From: Lachnospiraceae bacterium
GTDB lineage: Bacteria > Bacillota > Clostridia > Lachnospirales > Lachnospiraceae
Length of the DNA: 64,000 nt
Direction of reading: 5' to 3'
Assembly: GCA_910575105.1 (NCBI GenBank)
Contig: CAJTDK010000002.1
Coordinates: 1-64,000 of the forward strand
A program made the translations under genes and the position numbers. Each line of letters opens with the position of its first letter. Position 1 is the stretch's first letter. The notes under the pieces are model-generated. The model had not been told where the DNA came from and ran no database searches. It saw only the letters and a program-made list of their open reading frames with translations. This document shows positions 45,401-55,747 of this stretch, in pieces.

Positions 45401-48400
45401 TTTATCCAACGTCAAGATTGCCTTTCAGAATACCGAGGACGGCTTGCATGGGATACAGGTATCCGTCAACCTCTTGCAGTATCGCATGGAAACGTATGTG
45501 GACGGCGTTCTTGCAGAATATACGCAGTATAATGACCTTGCCGACCTTATCCAGAACGCACTTTCCAATCTGTACTACCACGATTTAGTGTCCTTGACGG
45601 AGGAACAGCTTGAGCCGTTCTATTGGGAGGAAAACAAAAAGGCGGCTGAAAACCCAAGCCCAGACATCATCTCTGATGAAACAGAACAGAAGCCCCATTA
45701 CACGGTAGAGCAGACTTCCGATGCTTTTGCTGACCCATTTATCATACGGAATAATGAAGCCCCAGAGGACAGTGCCGACCGATATTACGACGTAGGCGGC
45801 ATCTACCAGACCTTTGAAACCGAGGAAGAAGCACAGGAATACGCCGACACCTTAAACAGTGCGGAGCATATCACGGAGCTATTTGCAGCGAAAGATGCGG
45901 AGCGTGAGGAACAGCAGAAATCAGAGTCTGCCCCGTCTGGGACGGATGAAAAGCAGGATAATTCTGACCTTATCGGCAAAGAGCTTATGATTGACAACCG
46001 CCGTTATCTTATTGAGAGCGTCGGGAAAATCAGCGGCGACGTTTCCATGCGTGACATCACATTTCAGAACAACGTAGGCTTCCCGATAAACCGTGTGGAG
46101 AAAGTCGGCTATGTCCGCAGGCTCTTGGAGCAGGCAGAGAAAGAATTACCATCCGAAGAAAAAACAGAATCCCCCGCAGAGCCGACCACGGAAACCGTGG
46201 CGGAATACCCCGCCGTGGAGAACGGGCTTCCCTATGACATTGTGGTGGAGAAGATACGCTTTGACGAGCCAGAGCAGAAACCGCAGAGCCAGAATCTGGC
46301 AGACACGCTCCGCTCCAGACTGGAAAGGGCAAAAGACAGTGCGGGACATGCCGCATTGCAAGAGGATATAGACACCCTTTTCATGGATAAGAACGGCGAC
46401 AGCCTTGTGGGGATTGCTTCGGACGAATGGCTGAAACAGCTTGCGTATATGCCCGATGATGAGTTCCGCAAATATGCGGACAGTTACCAGAAAGGCACTC
46501 TGAACGCCTATAAGCTGCTCCCCCTCTCCGCCGACTGCCATAACTACCGCATTACCGATGATACGTTAGGCGTTGGCGGCGCAAAAGAAAAGTTCCGAAA
46601 CAATATGTCCGCAATAAGGCTTCTCCACGACCTTCAGATAGAAAACCGCCTTGCCACGCCCGAAGAACAGGAAACCCTTGCAAAATATGTCGGGTGGGGC
46701 GGTCTGTCGATGGCGTTTGACAGCAATAATGCGGCATGGGAGAACGAATATAAAGAATTAAAATCAGCACTCTCCGATGAGGAATACCATGCCGCTATGG
46801 AATCCACGCTGACAGCTTTTTATACGCCGCCTATTGTCATTAAGGCGATGTATGAAGCACTTGACCATTTGGGATTTTCACAGGGGAATATTTTAGAGCC
46901 GTCCTGCGGCACGGGCAATTTTTTAGGGTTGTTACCCGACAGCATGGAGAAATCAAAGCTGCATGGCATTGAGATTGACCCGTTATCGGGCAGGATTGCG
47001 AAGCAGCTCTACCAGAAAGCCAGCATTGCTATTGAGGGGTTTGAGGAAACGAAGCTCCCAGACAATCATTTTGACGTGGTGCTTGGCAACATCCCGTTCG
47101 GGGAGTTCAAAGTCAACGACAGCCGCTACAACGCCCAGAAGTTCCTAATCCACGACTATTTTATTGCAAAGGCACTGGACAAGGTGCGCTCAGGCGGCGT
47201 TGTGATGTTCATCACCTCTAAGGGGACGATGGACAAGACAAGCCCAGAAGTGCGGAAATATATCGCACAGAGAGCCGAGCTTTTAGGTGCGGTGAGGCTT
47301 CCCGACAGCACGTTTCGGGCAAATGCAGGAACGGAAGTCACGAGCGATATCCTTATTTTACAGAAACGTGACCGCATCATAGAGATAGAGCCAGAGTGGG
47401 TACACCTCGACACAGACGAAAACGGCGTCACGATGAACAGCTACTTTGTCCAGCATCCAGAGATGGTGCTTGGCGAGATGAAGATGGAAAGCACGAGGTT
47501 CGGCATGGACAGTGCCTGCAAAGCCTACCCCGACGTGCCGCTTGCGGGGCTTCTCCATGAAGCCATTCAGCGGATAAATGGCGAAATCCCAGAGATAGAA
47601 AATGAGGTTGACCGTATCTCTGATGAGCAGGAGAAAGCCATCCCCGCCGACCCGAACGTGCGGAACTTCTCTTTTGCCCTTGTGGGCGGCAAGGTCTACT
47701 TCCGAGAGAATAACGAGATGACCCCTGCAAACGTGTCCATGACGGCGGAGAACCGCATCAGGGGACTGTTGGAAATCCGTGACTGCGTGAGGAAGCTCAT
47801 CCAGTACCAGACCGACGACTGCCCAGAGGAAATGATACAGACCGAGCAGGAAAACCTAAACCGATTATATGATGCCTTTACCAAAAGGTACGGCTTAATC
47901 AACAGCAGGGGGAACTACCTCGCTTTTGGGGCAGATGAAAGTTATTTCTTACTCTGTTCCCTTGAAGTGCTTGACGACGAGGGGAAATTCAAACGCAAGG
48001 CGGATATGTTCACGAAACGGACGATAAAGCCCCACCGAGAAGTGACTTTTGTGGAAACCGCCAGCGAAGCCCTCGCCCTCTCCATCGGGGAGAAAGCCCG
48101 TGTCGATTTGCCCTATATGGCACGGCTCACTTGCAGGTCAGAGGAAGAAATCATTAAGGAATTGCAGGGCGTTATCTACAAAGTGCCGTCTTGTGAGCCT
48201 GCAAGGTATGTGACCGCAGACGAGTATTTATCGGGGAATGTGCGGGAGAAACTGAAAGTTGCAGGGATAGCGGCAAAGTCAGACCCAGAGCTTGCAGTCA
48301 ACGTGGCGGCTCTGGAAAAAGTCATCCCAAAGGATTTGCCTGCAAGCGAAATCTCCGTCCGTCTCGGCACGACATGGATACCGCAGGAGGATATACAGCA

Positions 48401-50474
48401 GTTTATGATGGAGCTTTTAACGCCGTCAAGCTATGCGGCGGGCAGGCTGCAAGTGCGCTACACGGCATATAACGGCGACTGGTTCATCGAGAATAAGAGT
48501 TCCGACATTGGGAATGTCAAGGCGGACAGCACTTACGGCACGAAGCGGGCGAGCGCATACCGCATTATGGAGGACACTTTAAATCTCCGTGACACCCGCA
48601 TCTTTGACTATGTTTATGATGAACACAACAATAAAAAAGCGGTGCTGAACCATAAGGAAACCACGGCGGCGCAGGCAAAGCAGGAGGTGATAAAGCAGGC
48701 GTTTCAGGACTGGATTTGGAAAGACCCAGAGCGGAGGAACAGGCTTGTACGCTATTATAATGACACATTTAATTCCATCCGTCCCCGTGAATACGACGGA
48801 AGCCATATCACATTTGGAGGCATCAGCCCAGAAATCCAGCTAAGACCGCATCAAGTGAACGCCATCGCCCATATCCTATACGGCGGCAACACGCTCCTTG
48901 CCCACAAGGTAGGTGCGGGAAAAACCTTTGAAATGGTAGCCGCCGCACAGGAAAGCAAGCGGCTCGGCTTATGCCAGAAATCCATGTTTGTTGTGCCGAA
49001 TCACCTTGTCGGGCAGTGGGCGTCGGAGTATTTAAGGCTCTATCCATCTGCCAATATCCTTGTGACTACCAAGCGGGATTTTGAAACGGGAAACCGCAAA
49101 AAGTTCTGCGGCAGGATTGCGACGGGGGCGTATGATGCGGTGATTATCGGGCATAGCCAGTTCGAGAAAATCCCCATCAGCGAGGAACGCCAGAGGGAAC
49201 AGCTCATGCGGCAGCTTGACGATATAGAGATGGGGATAGACGACGTGCAGGCATCCCACGGGGAGCAGTTCACGGTCAAGCAGCTCATGAAAACGAGGAA
49301 AGCAATCAAGGCGAAGCTCGATAAACTCAACGACACCAAACGGAAAGACAGCGTGATAAACTTTGAGGAACTGGGCATAGACAGGCTCTTTATAGATGAG
49401 AGCCATTTTTACAAGAACCTTTACCTTTACACAAAGATGCGGAACGTCGGCGGCATCGCCCAGACCGAAGCCCAGAAGTCAAGCGATTTGTTTATGAAAT
49501 GCCGTTATCTGGACGAAATCACGGGCAACCGTGGCGTGGTTTTCGCAACGGGAACGCCTATAAGTAACTCAATGGTCGAGATGTATTCCGTGCAGCGGTA
49601 CTTGCAGTATGACACCCTCGCAAGGAACGGGTTGCAGCATTTTGACAGTTGGGCTTCCACGTTCGGCGAAACAGTCACGGCTCTGGAACTCGCCCCCGAA
49701 GGCACGAATTACCGAGCCAAGACGAGGTTTGCGAAGTTCTACAACCTGCCAGAACTGATGCAGATGTTCCGTGAGGTTGCGGACATCCAGACTGCCGATA
49801 TGCTAAAGCTCCCCGTGCCAAAGGTCAATTACCACAACATCAAGACCAAACCGAGTGAAATTCAGAGCGAAATGGTGGCGGGGCTTGCGAAGCGGGCAGA
49901 GAAAATCCGTGCAAGACTGGTAAAACCACAAACAGATAATATGCTCAAAGTGACAAACGACGGGCGGCAGCTTGCCCTAGACCAGAGATTGATTGACCCG
50001 ATGCTGCCAGACGACCCGAACAGCAAAGTCAACGCCTGCGTGGAAAATATGTACCGCATCTGGGAGGGACACGCCGACACAAAGGCTGCACAGCTCTTGT
50101 TTTGCGACCTCAGCACACCGAAAAATGACGGCATGTTTAATGTCTACGATGACATGAGGGAAAAGTTGATACGGCGTGGAATCCCTGCGGAGCAAGTGCG
50201 TTTCATCCATGAAGCGAATACCGACGCACAGAAAAAGGAGCTGTTCGCAAAGGTAAGGAGCGGCGAAGTGCGTATATTGTTCGGCTCTACCCAGAAGATG
50301 GGCGCAGGTACAAACGTGCAGGACAGGCTGATTGCCATTCATAACCTCGACTGCCCGTGGAAGCCGTCATGCTTGGAACAGCGTCAAGGTCGTCTGGAAC
50401 GTCAGGGCAATATGTTTCCCGAAGTGGAAGTTTACCGCTATGTGACAGAACAGACATTTGATGCGTATCTCTAT
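42483..50474 (+). CDS. DNA methylase/SNF2-like helicase, first exon
   Basis: The first 2664 codons of a protein that continues at 52830, giving 2942 residues in all. Order: N-terminal domain (1-280; QLITELYRRTGMAVAKNP), low-complexity linker (280-460), several accessory domains, an N6-adenine methylase-like domain (EPSCGTGNFLG near 1472, GNIPFGEF near 1536), then a SNF2-type helicase with Walker A (HKVGAGKTFEM near 2142), DESH box (LFIDESHFYKNL near 2305), GTPISNSM, and motif VI (RQGRLERQG near 2635). Such giants are a hallmark of Tn1549-like elements and may protect or process transferred DNA. The ATG at 42483 follows AAGGAGG. The exon ends at TAT (Tyr) directly before the intron. Confidence 0.88.
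43321..43674 (+). CDS. tnpV: TnpV-family protein nested inside the helicase gene
   Basis: In the frame one base after the helicase frame, a 117-residue protein starts MSEITYTKQADYLIPDLTLP and continues with YLNLLTAGRLNAHLYQTEQT and MNNIRSQAEETILSELIYN. That is a full-length TnpV, a small protein family of clostridial transposons with no proven role. It has its own AAAGGAG at 43306-43312, 8 bases before the ATG. The helicase frame over the same bases encodes low-complexity linker (residues about 280-397), as expected if tnpV DNA was captured there. Confidence 0.75.
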   Translation: MSEITYTKQADYLIPDLTLPTEPELPLGRYALMHRDYLEQHKRVTYLNLLTAGRLNAHLYQTEQTALQRLELLTKQLAAEQGVTEELKEKAPMQWLGMMNNIRSQAEETILSELIYN

Positions 50475-51077
50475 GTGCGACACGAAGTCGCTTAATTTAA
50501 CTGTTTGGATGTAATATTACAGACCAAACCATCCATTCCGTTGGATGAAGCCGTTGTCCCCGGCTCTGCCAGCAATGGCACTGTTCGGAAGCGGGCATAA
50601 AAGTAACCCTACTTGGAATCAAAACCGTGAGGTGGAGATGAAACTGCTAGCTACAAGGCGGTTAGGGTGCAGGCTTACTGATAGCATGGTTAATTAACTG
50701 AACCACTGATAAACTTCGTTAAGGCGAACAAGCCAAAGTAGCTGACAGGCTTGAACCAAAAGGTGTGCAGTCGGTTATCCTTTTGTATAGTGGGGATACA
50801 CGGACGTAATGACTGCCGGAGGAGAGGTGGGACCTAAACTATCAATCAATTGTTGGTTAGGCGGAACGTGTCAACTCCGTATTTTCGCCCAGACGGGCAA
50901 GCCGACCGTAAGGAAAGCCGATGGGAATGCGGAAAAAGGATTGCGGAAGAAGCGAATGCCGACCCTGTAATGGGGACGGACAGGGGTTCAAGATTTGCCC
51001 CACCCGAAAGGGGGCAGAATTCCGCAGGGTGCTTAATTACGAGAGAGTTTATAGGATTTTTGAAAGGAGTAAGGCAA

Positions 51078-52748
51078 ATGAACGGTAAAACGTGTGCGAC
51101 TTCTGACGCAGCCAAAGCATGGGACAGCATAGACTGGAACAAGGCAGAGGCATACGTTAAAAAACTGCAAATGCGTATCGTAAAGGCTCATCAACAGGGC
51201 AGGACAGGCAAGGTAAAATCTTTGCAGTGGCTGCTCACACACTCTTTTTACGGGCGTGCATTAGCCGTAAGGAGGGTGACGGGTAATAAAGGCAAAAAGA
51301 CGGCAGGCGTAGACAAAGTATTATGGCCTACCCCAAAAATGAAATATGAAGCAATTCTCGGACTGAAACGCAGGGGCTACAAACCATTGCCATTAAAAAG
51401 GGTGTATATCCCGAAAAAGAATGGAAAGCCACGCCCCCTAAGCATACCATGCATGAAGGACAGGGCAATGCAGACGTTATATAAATTTGCGATAGAGCCG
51501 ATTGCAGAAACCACCGCTGACCCAAATTCCTATGGGTTCAGGGCAAAAAGGTGCGTGCAGGACGCTATTGAGCAATGCTTCACCTGTCTGAACAAGGGGA
51601 AATCCCCGAAGTGGGTGCTGGAAGGAGATATAAAAGGCTGTTTTGACAACATCAGCCATGGGTGGATTTTAAGCAACATCCCAATGGATAAGGATATCCT
51701 GCGGAAATGGTTAAAAAGCGGCTATATCGAAACAGGGAAGCTATTCCCGACAGATTTGGGAAGCCCGCAGGGTTCAGCGATTTCACCGACTATCTGTAAC
51801 ATGGTGCTGGATGGACTGGAAGCCAAGATAAAAGAGAAATACCACAAAACGAAAAGCAATGGAAAATCATATTTCCCAAAAGTCAATTTTATCCGTTATG
51901 CGGATGACTTCATCGTCACTGGCGAGAGCAGGGAACTTTTGGAAAACGGAGTGCTCCCAATCATACGGGATTTCCTGTCAGAAAGAGGGCTGGAACTGTC
52001 AGAGGAAAAGACAGTCATAACCCATATCGAAGACGGGTTTGATTTTCTTGGGACAAATATACGGTGGTACAAAGACAAGCTTCTGACCAAACCATCCAAA
52101 AAGAACTATAAAGCCATAATCAGTAAAGTAAGGGGAATCATAAAGCAGAACCCATCCATGAAACAGGAGGATTTAATCCGAAAACTGAACCCAGTTATCC
52201 GAGGGTGGGTAAATTTCCACAAATACAATGTATCCACGGATGCGTTTGAGAGATTCGATTTTGACGTATGGAGATGCTTATGGCGGTGGTGTAAACGAAG
52301 ACATCCCCGAAAGAGTCACAAATGGATAGCGAAAAGATATTTCAGACAGGTCGGGACAAGAATCTGGACATTCAGCGTGAAAACGAGCGATTCGTTTGAA
52401 CTCAACCTGATTTATGCCACTGACACAAAAATCGTAAGGTGGCTGAAAACAAAGTCAGAAGCGACGCCATTCGACGCCAGTTACGCAGAATATTTTGAGG
52501 ACAGGGATACCGAAAGAATGTTCCGTGAGATAGGCGGCAGGAAGAAACTGAACGCTTTGTACAAAACGCAGGGCGGAATCTGCCCATACTGCAAGGAAGC
52601 GATAACGGTAGAAAAAGGTTTCAGAATCCATACAGTTATAGGGGAAGACTTCAAAGAGAGAAAGTTTTTATTACACGCAGCCTGCCATAGATTTATCCAT
52701 TACTCGAAAAATGTTGATGAACCGGCTCTGGTAATGCAGGGCTTATAA
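51078..52748 (+). CDS. ltrA: Group II intron reverse transcriptase/maturase
   Basis: The 556-residue protein has reverse transcriptase blocks (GNKGKKTAGVDKVLWP, VYIPKKNGKPRPLSIP, YGFRAKRCVQDA, GSPQGSAISPTICNMVLDGL), the catalytic YADD at 274-277, a maturase X domain (IRKLNPVIRGWVNFHKYN) and a C-terminal HNH endonuclease (CPYCKEAITVEKG, then LLHAACHRFIHY). All key residues are present, so splicing help and retrohoming both look possible. The ATG at 51078 follows AAAGGAG; the frame is open further upstream but in structural intron sequence. Confidence 0.92.
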   Translation: MNGKTCATSDAAKAWDSIDWNKAEAYVKKLQMRIVKAHQQGRTGKVKSLQWLLTHSFYGRALAVRRVTGNKGKKTAGVDKVLWPTPKMKYEAILGLKRRGYKPLPLKRVYIPKKNGKPRPLSIPCMKDRAMQTLYKFAIEPIAETTADPNSYGFRAKRCVQDAIEQCFTCLNKGKSPKWVLEGDIKGCFDNISHGWILSNIPMDKDILRKWLKSGYIETGKLFPTDLGSPQGSAISPTICNMVLDGLEAKIKEKYHKTKSNGKSYFPKVNFIRYADDFIVTGESRELLENGVLPIIRDFLSERGLELSEEKTVITHIEDGFDFLGTNIRWYKDKLLTKPSKKNYKAIISKVRGIIKQNPSMKQEDLIRKLNPVIRGWVNFHKYNVSTDAFERFDFDVWRCLWRWCKRRHPRKSHKWIAKRYFRQVGTRIWTFSVKTSDSFELNLIYATDTKIVRWLKTKSEATPFDASYAEYFEDRDTERMFREIGGRKKLNALYKTQGGICPYCKEAITVEKGFRIHTVIGEDFKERKFLLHAACHRFIHYSKNVDEPALVMQGL

Positions 52749-52754
52749 GTGCTT

Positions 52755-52788
52755 GAGCCGTGTGAGGGGAAACTTTCATGCACGGTTC
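52755..52788 (+). ncRNA. Group II intron domain V
   Basis: The 34-base hairpin starts GAGCCGTGTGAGG and ends CACGGTTCT, with a GAAA loop, the standard domain V fold. The AGC-type catalytic triad position holds GCC/AGC-like bases as in bacterial introns whose domain V begins GAGCCG. Domain VI follows, and its probable branch-point A is about 7 bases before the 3' end. Confidence 0.8.
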
Positions 52789-52829
52789 TTAGGGGGGAAG
52801 GCGGTAGTAATACCGCTGACCTACCCGAC

Positions 52830-53666
52830 CAGCTTGTCGAGGGAAAGCAGAAATTCATCTCCCAGATAATGACGAGCAAAAGCCCCGTGCGTTCTGCCGA
52901 GGACGTGGACGAGGTCGCCCTCTCTTTTGCGGAGGTGAAAATGCTTGCCACGGGCGATGAACGCTTTAAGGAAAAAATGGATTTGGATATGCAGGTGGCG
53001 AAGCTGAAAGTCTTGAAGCAGAGCTACCTTTCCGAGCATTACGACCTTGAGGACAGGATACTGAAGCACTACCCGCAGGAGATTAAGGAGTATGGGGAAC
53101 GCATTGTAGGATATGGAAATGATGCCAAGATTGCAAGCCAGCATATGCCGCAGGGCGAGGATAAATTCTGCCCGATGACCTTAAACGGCGTGACCTACAA
53201 AGAAAAAGCGGACGCAGGCGAAATGCTCCTTGCCATCTGCAAGGAAAACCCGCTGTCACAGCCGATACAAATCGGCAGCTACCGTGGCTTCCAGATGGAG
53301 GTTTTCTATGATACGGTCAATGCCCACTACTGCTTAAATTTATGCGGAATGAGGAAATACAAAGTGGATTTAGGAACGGATGCCCTCGGCAATTTAACGA
53401 GAATTGAGAATGAGATTGCCAAACTTCCCGCAAGACTGGAAGCCGCCAAGACCAGAAAGGAGGAAACCACCGCACAGCTTGAAACCGCAAAAGAGGAAGT
53501 GAAGAAGCCGTTTGCCTTTGAAAATGAGCTGAAAGAAAAGACGGAACGGCTGAACGCCCTCAATATCGAACTGAATCTGAATGAAAAAGACAAGACTGTT
53601 ATTGACGATGAGCCAGAGCAGAACGATGAGCAGCCAGAGAAAAAAAGTGCGGACAGGGAGCGTTAA
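52830..53666 (+). CDS. DNA methylase/SNF2-like helicase, second exon
   Basis: Starting at CAG, 278 codons continue the helicase protein: QLVEGKQKFISQIMTSKSPV, DVDEVALSFAEVKMLATGDE, a domain with IQIGSYRGFQMEVFYD, and a coiled-coil, Glu/Lys-rich C-terminus ending DRER. It has no start codon or ribosome site of its own at the right place and is made only if the intron splices. Without splicing the protein stops 7 codons into the intron, losing the region after motif VI. Confidence 0.85.
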   Translation, partial: QLVEGKQKFISQIMTSKSPVRSAEDVDEVALSFAEVKMLATGDERFKEKMDLDMQVAKLKVLKQSYLSEHYDLEDRILKHYPQEIKEYGERIVGYGNDAKIASQHMPQGEDKFCPMTLNGVTYKEKADAGEMLLAICKENPLSQPIQIGSYRGFQMEVFYDTVNAHYCLNLCGMRKYKVDLGTDALGNLTRIENEIAKLPARLEAAKTRKEETTAQLETAKEEVKKPFAFENELKEKTERLNALNIELNLNEKDKTVIDDEPEQNDEQPEKKSADRER

Positions 53667-53745
53667 ATCCAGTTTGCACATTTGTATTGAGTATTTCTGG
53701 GCAGTATAATAAAGGACGATTAGAAAAAATCGGAGGTGAGGAAGA

Positions 53746-54075
53746 ATGTCTGATGCGTTCAGATTTGAAACTTTTGTAGATGTTCATGACAATGTTTTTA
53801 ATGAATATCTCGGCTCTGTCATCGCAAAACTGTCCAAAGAAAATGAGGAATACCGTGCCATAAGAGCCGAGATTGAGGGCTTATATGAGAAACATCCGAA
53901 AGTCTTAGGCGTGTTTGACACGGAAACAGCGGCGGAACTGACCGAGGAAGAATGTGCCGCACTGATTAAAGTGATGGAGCTTAGGAACAAACTTACAGAC
54001 ATGGAGATGCAGTCGGTCTACTTCCGTGGCTGCTATGACAGCGTGGGGTATCTGAAAAAGGCAGGGATTTTATAA
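53746..54075 (+). CDS. Conserved ICE protein of unknown function
   Basis: The 109-residue acidic, helical protein starts MSDAFRFETFVDVHDNVFNE and contains VLGVFDTETAAELTEEECAA and MEMQSVYFRGCYDSVGYLKK. It commonly follows the helicase gene in these elements; I cannot name a domain. GGAGGTGAGG precedes the ATG. Confidence 0.6.
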   Translation: MSDAFRFETFVDVHDNVFNEYLGSVIAKLSKENEEYRAIRAEIEGLYEKHPKVLGVFDTETAAELTEEECAALIKVMELRNKLTDMEMQSVYFRGCYDSVGYLKKAGIL

Positions 54076-54090
54076 CGGACTGACCGAGAA

Positions 54091-54128
54091 AAAGGCGGTA
54101 TTGGCGTGAGTGTTGATGCCGTCTTTTT
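54091..54128 (+). terminator. Terminator at the left edge of the cargo island
   Basis: AAGGCGGTAT pairs with ATGCCGTCTT through G-U pairs, followed by five T residues. Confidence 0.65.
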
Positions 54129-54247
54129 ATATAGCTTAAAAGGAATAATATTTCTATGGAGCAGAAATGCAATAGCTTGACTGGCTTGAAAAATTCATAA
54201 TCTGGATGTACAATAAGAGCAATAAATAAGAAGTTGCAGGTGAGAAT

Positions 54248-54763
54248 ATGAAAATAATATGGATAGATGGAACTTTTGGGAGTGGAAAGACTGCTGTTGC
54301 CAATGTAATTGCTAAAAGAATTAATAATATGTGTTTACTTGAGTTTGATGCTTTGCAAAAGGAATATAAACCAAATTCTATTTCTGATTTTTTTGGAGAA
54401 AGGTATCCTGAAGCGAAAAGATATTTGATTGATGCACTTAGAAATAAAATATTGACTTTGATACAAGGCGGAGATTATGATTATATAATTGTTCCGATTG
54501 CATTGATTAATGATTATTGTAATCAGAAACTTGTAAATACTTTTGTAGATGTTGAATGCTATCATTTTATCTTAACTGCATCAGAAAAGATTTTGTATCA
54601 ACGTATAGAAAACCAAGAAAATAGAGATGTGGATTTAGCAAAAACGTATTTTCAAACTGCAACTATATATTTGAAAAATCATTATTCTGATGCAGTTAGA
54701 ATAGATACATCAGATATGAATATAGATAGTGTCGCAGAGAAAATTATTAAAATGATAAAATAA
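54248..54763 (+). CDS. TmrB-like P-loop ATPase/kinase
   Basis: The 171-residue protein starts MKIIWIDGTFGSGKTAVANV with a P-loop (GTFGSGKT) at residues 8-15, and contains LLEFDALQKEY, DYDYIIVPIALINDYCNQKL and FHFIL-like strands with TASEKILYQRI. It resembles TmrB, a membrane-associated protein giving tunicamycin resistance, and other small kinases that modify antibiotics. The gene is much richer in A and T than the element around it, so it is probably later cargo. GCAGGTGAGA precedes the ATG. Confidence 0.65.
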   Translation: MKIIWIDGTFGSGKTAVANVIAKRINNMCLLEFDALQKEYKPNSISDFFGERYPEAKRYLIDALRNKILTLIQGGDYDYIIVPIALINDYCNQKLVNTFVDVECYHFILTASEKILYQRIENQENRDVDLAKTYFQTATIYLKNHYSDAVRIDTSDMNIDSVAEKIIKMIK

Positions 54764-54836
54764 TAAACGGTAAAAATTGATTAAGAAGATTTCTATGAAG
54801 GAGCAGACGGTGGCATTTGAAAAGGCGGTTGAGTAA

Positions 54837-55559
54837 ATGAAAAATGAAATGGATATATCGCGATTTGGAAAGAATCAATTAAAACGCAAAAAGAAAAAAT
54901 GGATAAAGCCAGTTTTAATGGGTATCATTATCGCTATTTTATTTGTATTATTGTCCTTGAAGTGTGAAGAGGTGATACGATGTAGTATAGGCAAATTATC
55001 CATTGATAATGATGCTAACGCAACTTGGATTGGGTCGCTAGCATCGTACTGGGGTGGCATCATTGGTGGTGTATTTTCTGGAACGATTGCAATTTTTGGT
55101 GTTTTTTATACAATACAGTTTACCCGTGAAGCTGATAGAAAAAAGGAAAGACAAAGTATTCAGCCATTTCTTAATGTAGAAGTGGTGGGAAAACCATCTG
55201 GAACTGTAAAAAAATTTCAAATCGCAGATGAGCCAAAATATGTAGAGGGAAAAGCTACACAAGAGTTTTATCCTATATATTTATCTATTACAAATATAGG
55301 AAACGGATTTGCAAACACTTTAACTTTTGGAACGGGAGAAAACTTAACTGGTATAAGCTTTAAAGAAGTATTTACAGTAAATCAGAAAAAAGAAATATTA
55401 CTAAATGTTCAAACATACAAAATGGGAAAAAGAGTCACATTTTTTATCTGGTTTGCGGACAGCATGACAAACGAGTATATTCAATATTACGAATTAAAAC
55501 GAAATGAAGATGGTACAGGATATGATTTAGATGTAGGATATCCTAATTTAATAGAATAA
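54837..55559 (+). CDS. Membrane protein of unknown function (cargo)
   Basis: The 240-residue protein has two membrane segments (about 22-41 and 63-90; VLMGIIIAILFVLLSL and YWGGIIGGVFSGTIAIFGVF) followed by a soluble part of about 140 residues with strand-rich sequence (FLNVEVVGKPSG, YLSITNIGNGFANTLTFG). The basic start suggests that the soluble part is cytoplasmic. I do not recognise the family. Base composition matches the TmrB-like gene 73 bases upstream, so the two came together. A weak GGTTGAG stands before the ATG. Confidence 0.55.
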   Translation: MKNEMDISRFGKNQLKRKKKKWIKPVLMGIIIAILFVLLSLKCEEVIRCSIGKLSIDNDANATWIGSLASYWGGIIGGVFSGTIAIFGVFYTIQFTREADRKKERQSIQPFLNVEVVGKPSGTVKKFQIADEPKYVEGKATQEFYPIYLSITNIGNGFANTLTFGTGENLTGISFKEVFTVNQKKEILLNVQTYKMGKRVTFFIWFADSMTNEYIQYYELKRNEDGTGYDLDVGYPNLIE

Positions 55560-55680
55560 ATATTTTCTTTAGTCATTATAATTGAGAGAATGTTGTAGAT
55601 TGAAACAGAAAGAATGCTGTCAAACAATAAATTACGGTTTTCAGACAACTTAAATTAGAATTAATATTGAATTTATTACA

Positions 55681-55718
55681 TAGCCGAGAGGTTTTCATTA
55701 GCGAAAATCCTTCGGCTA
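55681..55718 (+). promoter_or_regulatory. Leader hairpin before the Toprim gene
   Basis: TAGCCGA (55681-55687) pairs with TCGGCTA (55712-55718), and an inner TTTTC pairs with GAAAA. It stands 12 bases before the GGAGGTGA ribosome site of the next gene and shares ACATAGCC and GGCTAAAT with the parA leader. From 55560 to 55677 nothing else is seen. Confidence 0.5.
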
Positions 55719-55747
55719 AATTCATTTCTGGAGGTGATTTTATTTGA

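Larger units (their letters stand above)
50475..52829 (+). mobile_element. Group II intron with encoded protein
   Basis: The intron starts GTGCGACACG (the GTGYG rule) at 50475 and ends ACCCGAC at 52829. Removing it joins TAT to CAG and restores the helicase sequence YLY-QLVEGKQKF without a frame change. It is 2355 bases: about 600 bases of structural domains I-III, the protein gene in domain IV, domain V at 52755-52788 and a short domain VI. It lies in the same direction as the host gene, so it can splice from the message. ATAGTG at 50787 is a possible EBS1 pairing five of six bases with the exon end CTCTAT. Confidence 0.9.

Noticed and set aside
50850-51077. N-terminal extension of the intron protein from a TTG
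   Set aside because: The extension is intron structural RNA sequence; the ATG at 51078 has a good ribosome site and gives the normal protein start.
54150-54805. Imperfect repeat (TTTCTATG with GAGCAGA) on both sides of the TmrB-like gene
   Set aside because: The matching words are short, spaced differently and in AT-rich DNA; not enough to call a target-site duplication.
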